Shown in pieces: positions 7,514-8,965 of a stretch of 8,965 nucleotides of DNA. Position 1 is the first letter of the stretch, and the number at the start of each line of letters is the position of its first letter. The DNA is from Paenarthrobacter nitroguajacolicus JCM 14115 (GTDB taxonomy: Bacteria; Actinomycetota; Actinomycetes; Actinomycetales; Micrococcaceae). A program made the translations under genes and the position numbers. The DNA lies in the NCBI GenBank assembly GCA_001313365.1, contig BBFS01000137.1, positions 1 to 8,965 of the forward strand, given 5' to 3'. The notes beneath the pieces were generated by a model, which was not told the DNA's origin, did no database searches, and saw only the letters and a list, made by a program, of their open reading frames with translations.

Positions 7514-8172
7514 CTACTTGATGACGTACCCGTGCATGATGGTCATGACGGCAGCGACGCTCTGCTCGCGGGTGCGCTCAGGGTTGTACGTCTGCCGGTC
7601 GAGGCCAACCACGAAGATGGCACCAAAAATTGCCGCCTCCAAGGATCCCCCCCGGGCAATGCTTTCATCAACCTTGTAGCCGGACGCCACGCTCTCCACC
7701 GCGGATCCGATCACGGCCAGAAGTTCAGCGCGAAGCTCGGCAAACACGGCACTCCATTCACCGGGAGTGCGCCAGTTTTCGCTGACCCACAGGCGGGCGA
7801 AGGAGGGGTAATCGTCCATGAATTCCATGGCTTGGCCCACCATGTTGGTCATGGATTCCAAGGGGTCGTTGGCCTGTCCGCGGACGTCCTGGAGCCGGAC
7901 CAGCATGATGTCCACACCGTGCCGCAAGAGCTGCGCAATGAGGTCGGACTTGCTGCCGAAGTTGTAATAGACAGTCCCCCCCTTGGACACCCCCCCGGCG
8001 GCGGCCGCGATTTCATCCACGGTTACCCCCCCGCAGCGCCGCGCTCGCCGATCAGCTCCATGGAGGCCTCGAACAGGCGCTGCTTGGTGGCGTTGGTGCG
8101 GCCGGGGGGGCGGAGTTTCTTCTCCGAGAGACTGGCGCCGGTTTCGGAAGGAACCGGCTCGGTGGTGCTCAT
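7514..8172 (-). CDS. TetR/AcrR-family transcriptional regulator, with one frame break
   Basis: A DNA-binding repressor-type protein. ATG 8170-8172 overlaps the upstream YhgE-like stop (ATGA), with CCGGAG 8 nt before it on the minus strand. The N-terminus carries about 25 polar residues, then TKQRLFEASMELIGERG and the helix-turn-helix (VTVDEIAAAAGVSKGTVYYNF), followed by GSKSDLIAQLL. The C-terminal ligand domain contains WVSENWRTPGEW and AAIFGAIFVVGLDRQTYNP. The frame breaks at C7 8026-8032, where G5 is needed on the coding strand. C7 runs 7976-7982 and 7990-7996 each add a Gly inside the helix-turn-helix, and 7647-7653 and 8104-8110 add one residue each. The corrected length of 214 residues is normal. 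Co-translation with the membrane-protein gene suggests it controls that operon, perhaps in response to a ligand handled by it; this is inferred. Confidence 0.9.
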
Positions 8173-8965
8173 ACTGCGATCTCCGGCTTCAGCGTCTTGA
8201 GGGTCCACATCTTGTGCTTGCGGACAGCGAGCGTTGACAGTGCCGCTCCCAGCAAAGTGTATCCAAGCAGACCCAGTACGGTGGGCCAGATCATGCTGAG
8301 TTCACCGCCGTAGATCAGGTGCCTCATGCCGGTGACCACGTATCCCATAGGCAGGACCTCGTGAACAACATGGAGCGGCATGGGGGGGTGGTTTGCCACG
8401 GGAACGTTCCGCCCGACGAAACGAGCTGCAGGACCAGCAGGATCAGCACCACGAACTTTCCGGGCGTGCCCATGAGCGCCACGATGCCTTGGATGATCGC
8501 GCTGAACGCCATCACTGCTGCAAGCATGAACAGCCACATCCCGATCGGGTGCACGGGGTTCAGGCCCAGGCCGAGATTCACCACCAGGGTGAGGATGGTC
8601 GCCTGCAGCACGGACACCACGAAGAACGGCAGCCAGCCTCCGACGGCGATTTTCCAGGCGGGGGGGCGTTCGAGGCGAGGGCCCGTTGGGTGATGGGTCG
8701 CATGGCCTGGACCAGCATGAATACGCCGATCCACAGTGCGAGGGTCAGGAAGAACGGTGCCAGGCCGGCGCCGTAAGAGCCCGCCTTGGCCTGGGAGACG
8801 TTGTCCACGGCCACGGGATCCGCGATCACCTTGGACACGCTGCTCTTCTGTTCATCGTTCGGGTTGGGGGGGATGTCTCCCGCGCCCTTGGCGAGCTCGG
8901 TGGCCAGGGTGTGGGCGCCGTCGGAGGCTGTGACTCCGCCGCTGGCGAGCTGGCTGGCGCCGTTG
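8169..8965 (-). CDS. YhgE/Pip-family membrane protein, C-terminal part (start outside window), with frame breaks
   Basis: The frame enters at 8964 and runs to TGA 8169-8171, covering roughly the last 260 residues. The family C-terminal region is recognisable: a Gly/Ala/Ser-rich soluble stretch, then GDIPNPNDEQ, the entry motif YGAGLAPFFLTLALWIGVFM, helices near nt 8530-8640 and 8430-8520, SSGGTFPWQTTPMPLH, and VLPMGYVVTGMR before a last helix and a basic cytoplasmic end (RKHKMWTLKTLKPE). YhgE/Pip proteins are multi-pass proteins related to ABC-2 permeases and to EsaA of type VII secretion; the founding Pip was found as a phage-infection protein. The frame changes at G7 8660-8666 and 8382-8388 (both need five), and G7 8866-8872 looks like in-frame +3. 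It is first in a minus-strand operon with the TetR gene. Its role here is unknown. Confidence 0.85.
8181..8186 (-). promoter_or_regulatory. Ribosome binding site for the TetR gene
   Basis: CCGGAG on the minus strand, 8 nt before ATG 8172, lies inside the last codons of the YhgE-like gene. It supports the ATGA-overlap start rather than a start further upstream in the same frame at 8208. Confidence 0.6.

Noticed and set aside
84..8872. Phase-variable poly-G/poly-C tracts controlling gene expression
   Set aside because: Contingency tracts usually occur in one or two surface genes. Here they occur in nearly every gene, on both strands, often several per gene, and in non-coding repeats, all at the same length.
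1..8965. tRNA, rRNA, riboswitch or origin sequences
   Set aside because: I found no cloverleaf-like or known riboswitch core and no DnaA-box cluster in the short non-coding gaps.

Overview
The window (about 9 kb, high G+C) looks like an actinobacterial chromosome. Gene style and protein wording suggest a member of the Micrococcaceae such as Arthrobacter or Paenarthrobacter, but that placement is an impression, not a search result.

Plus strand, 1-6592: a peptide/nickel-type (Opp/Dpp) ABC importer operon. It runs from a lipoprotein substrate-binding protein cut by the left edge (2-1601), through two permeases (1603-2638 and 2635-3507) and a single polypeptide carrying both ATPase domains (3504-5134), to a FAD-dependent DAO-family oxidoreductase (5173-6592). 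Junctions are 1 nt apart or ATGA overlaps, and the oxidase follows after 38 nt. The simplest reading is uptake of a small peptide, amine or amino-acid-like compound followed by oxidation in the cytoplasm. The substrate cannot be read from the sequence.

Minus strand, 8965-6743: the C-terminal part of a YhgE/Pip-type membrane protein (beyond 8965 to 8169), a TetR-family regulator coupled to it by an ATGA overlap (8172-7514), and a four-helix membrane protein with a basic Pro/Ala/Lys tail (7406-6743). The two gene groups converge at about 6.6-6.75 kb.

Between and beside them lies a 61-nt repeat family: two tandem copies at 6603-6737 and one diverged copy in opposite orientation at 7438-7500. 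Each folds as RNA into a long hairpin (24 consecutive pairs in copies 1 and 2, every non-Watson-Crick pair being G-U). Each array sits just after a stop codon and points the same way as the gene it follows.

Sequence quality dominates interpretation. About 32 G or C runs have exactly seven bases, and nearly every reading-frame break lies at such a run. Comparing frames and conserved motifs shows that original lengths of 4, 5 or 6 have all become 7. When the runs are corrected, every complete gene closes in frame at a normal family length, so I treat these genes as intact and the breaks as probable base-calling or assembly errors.
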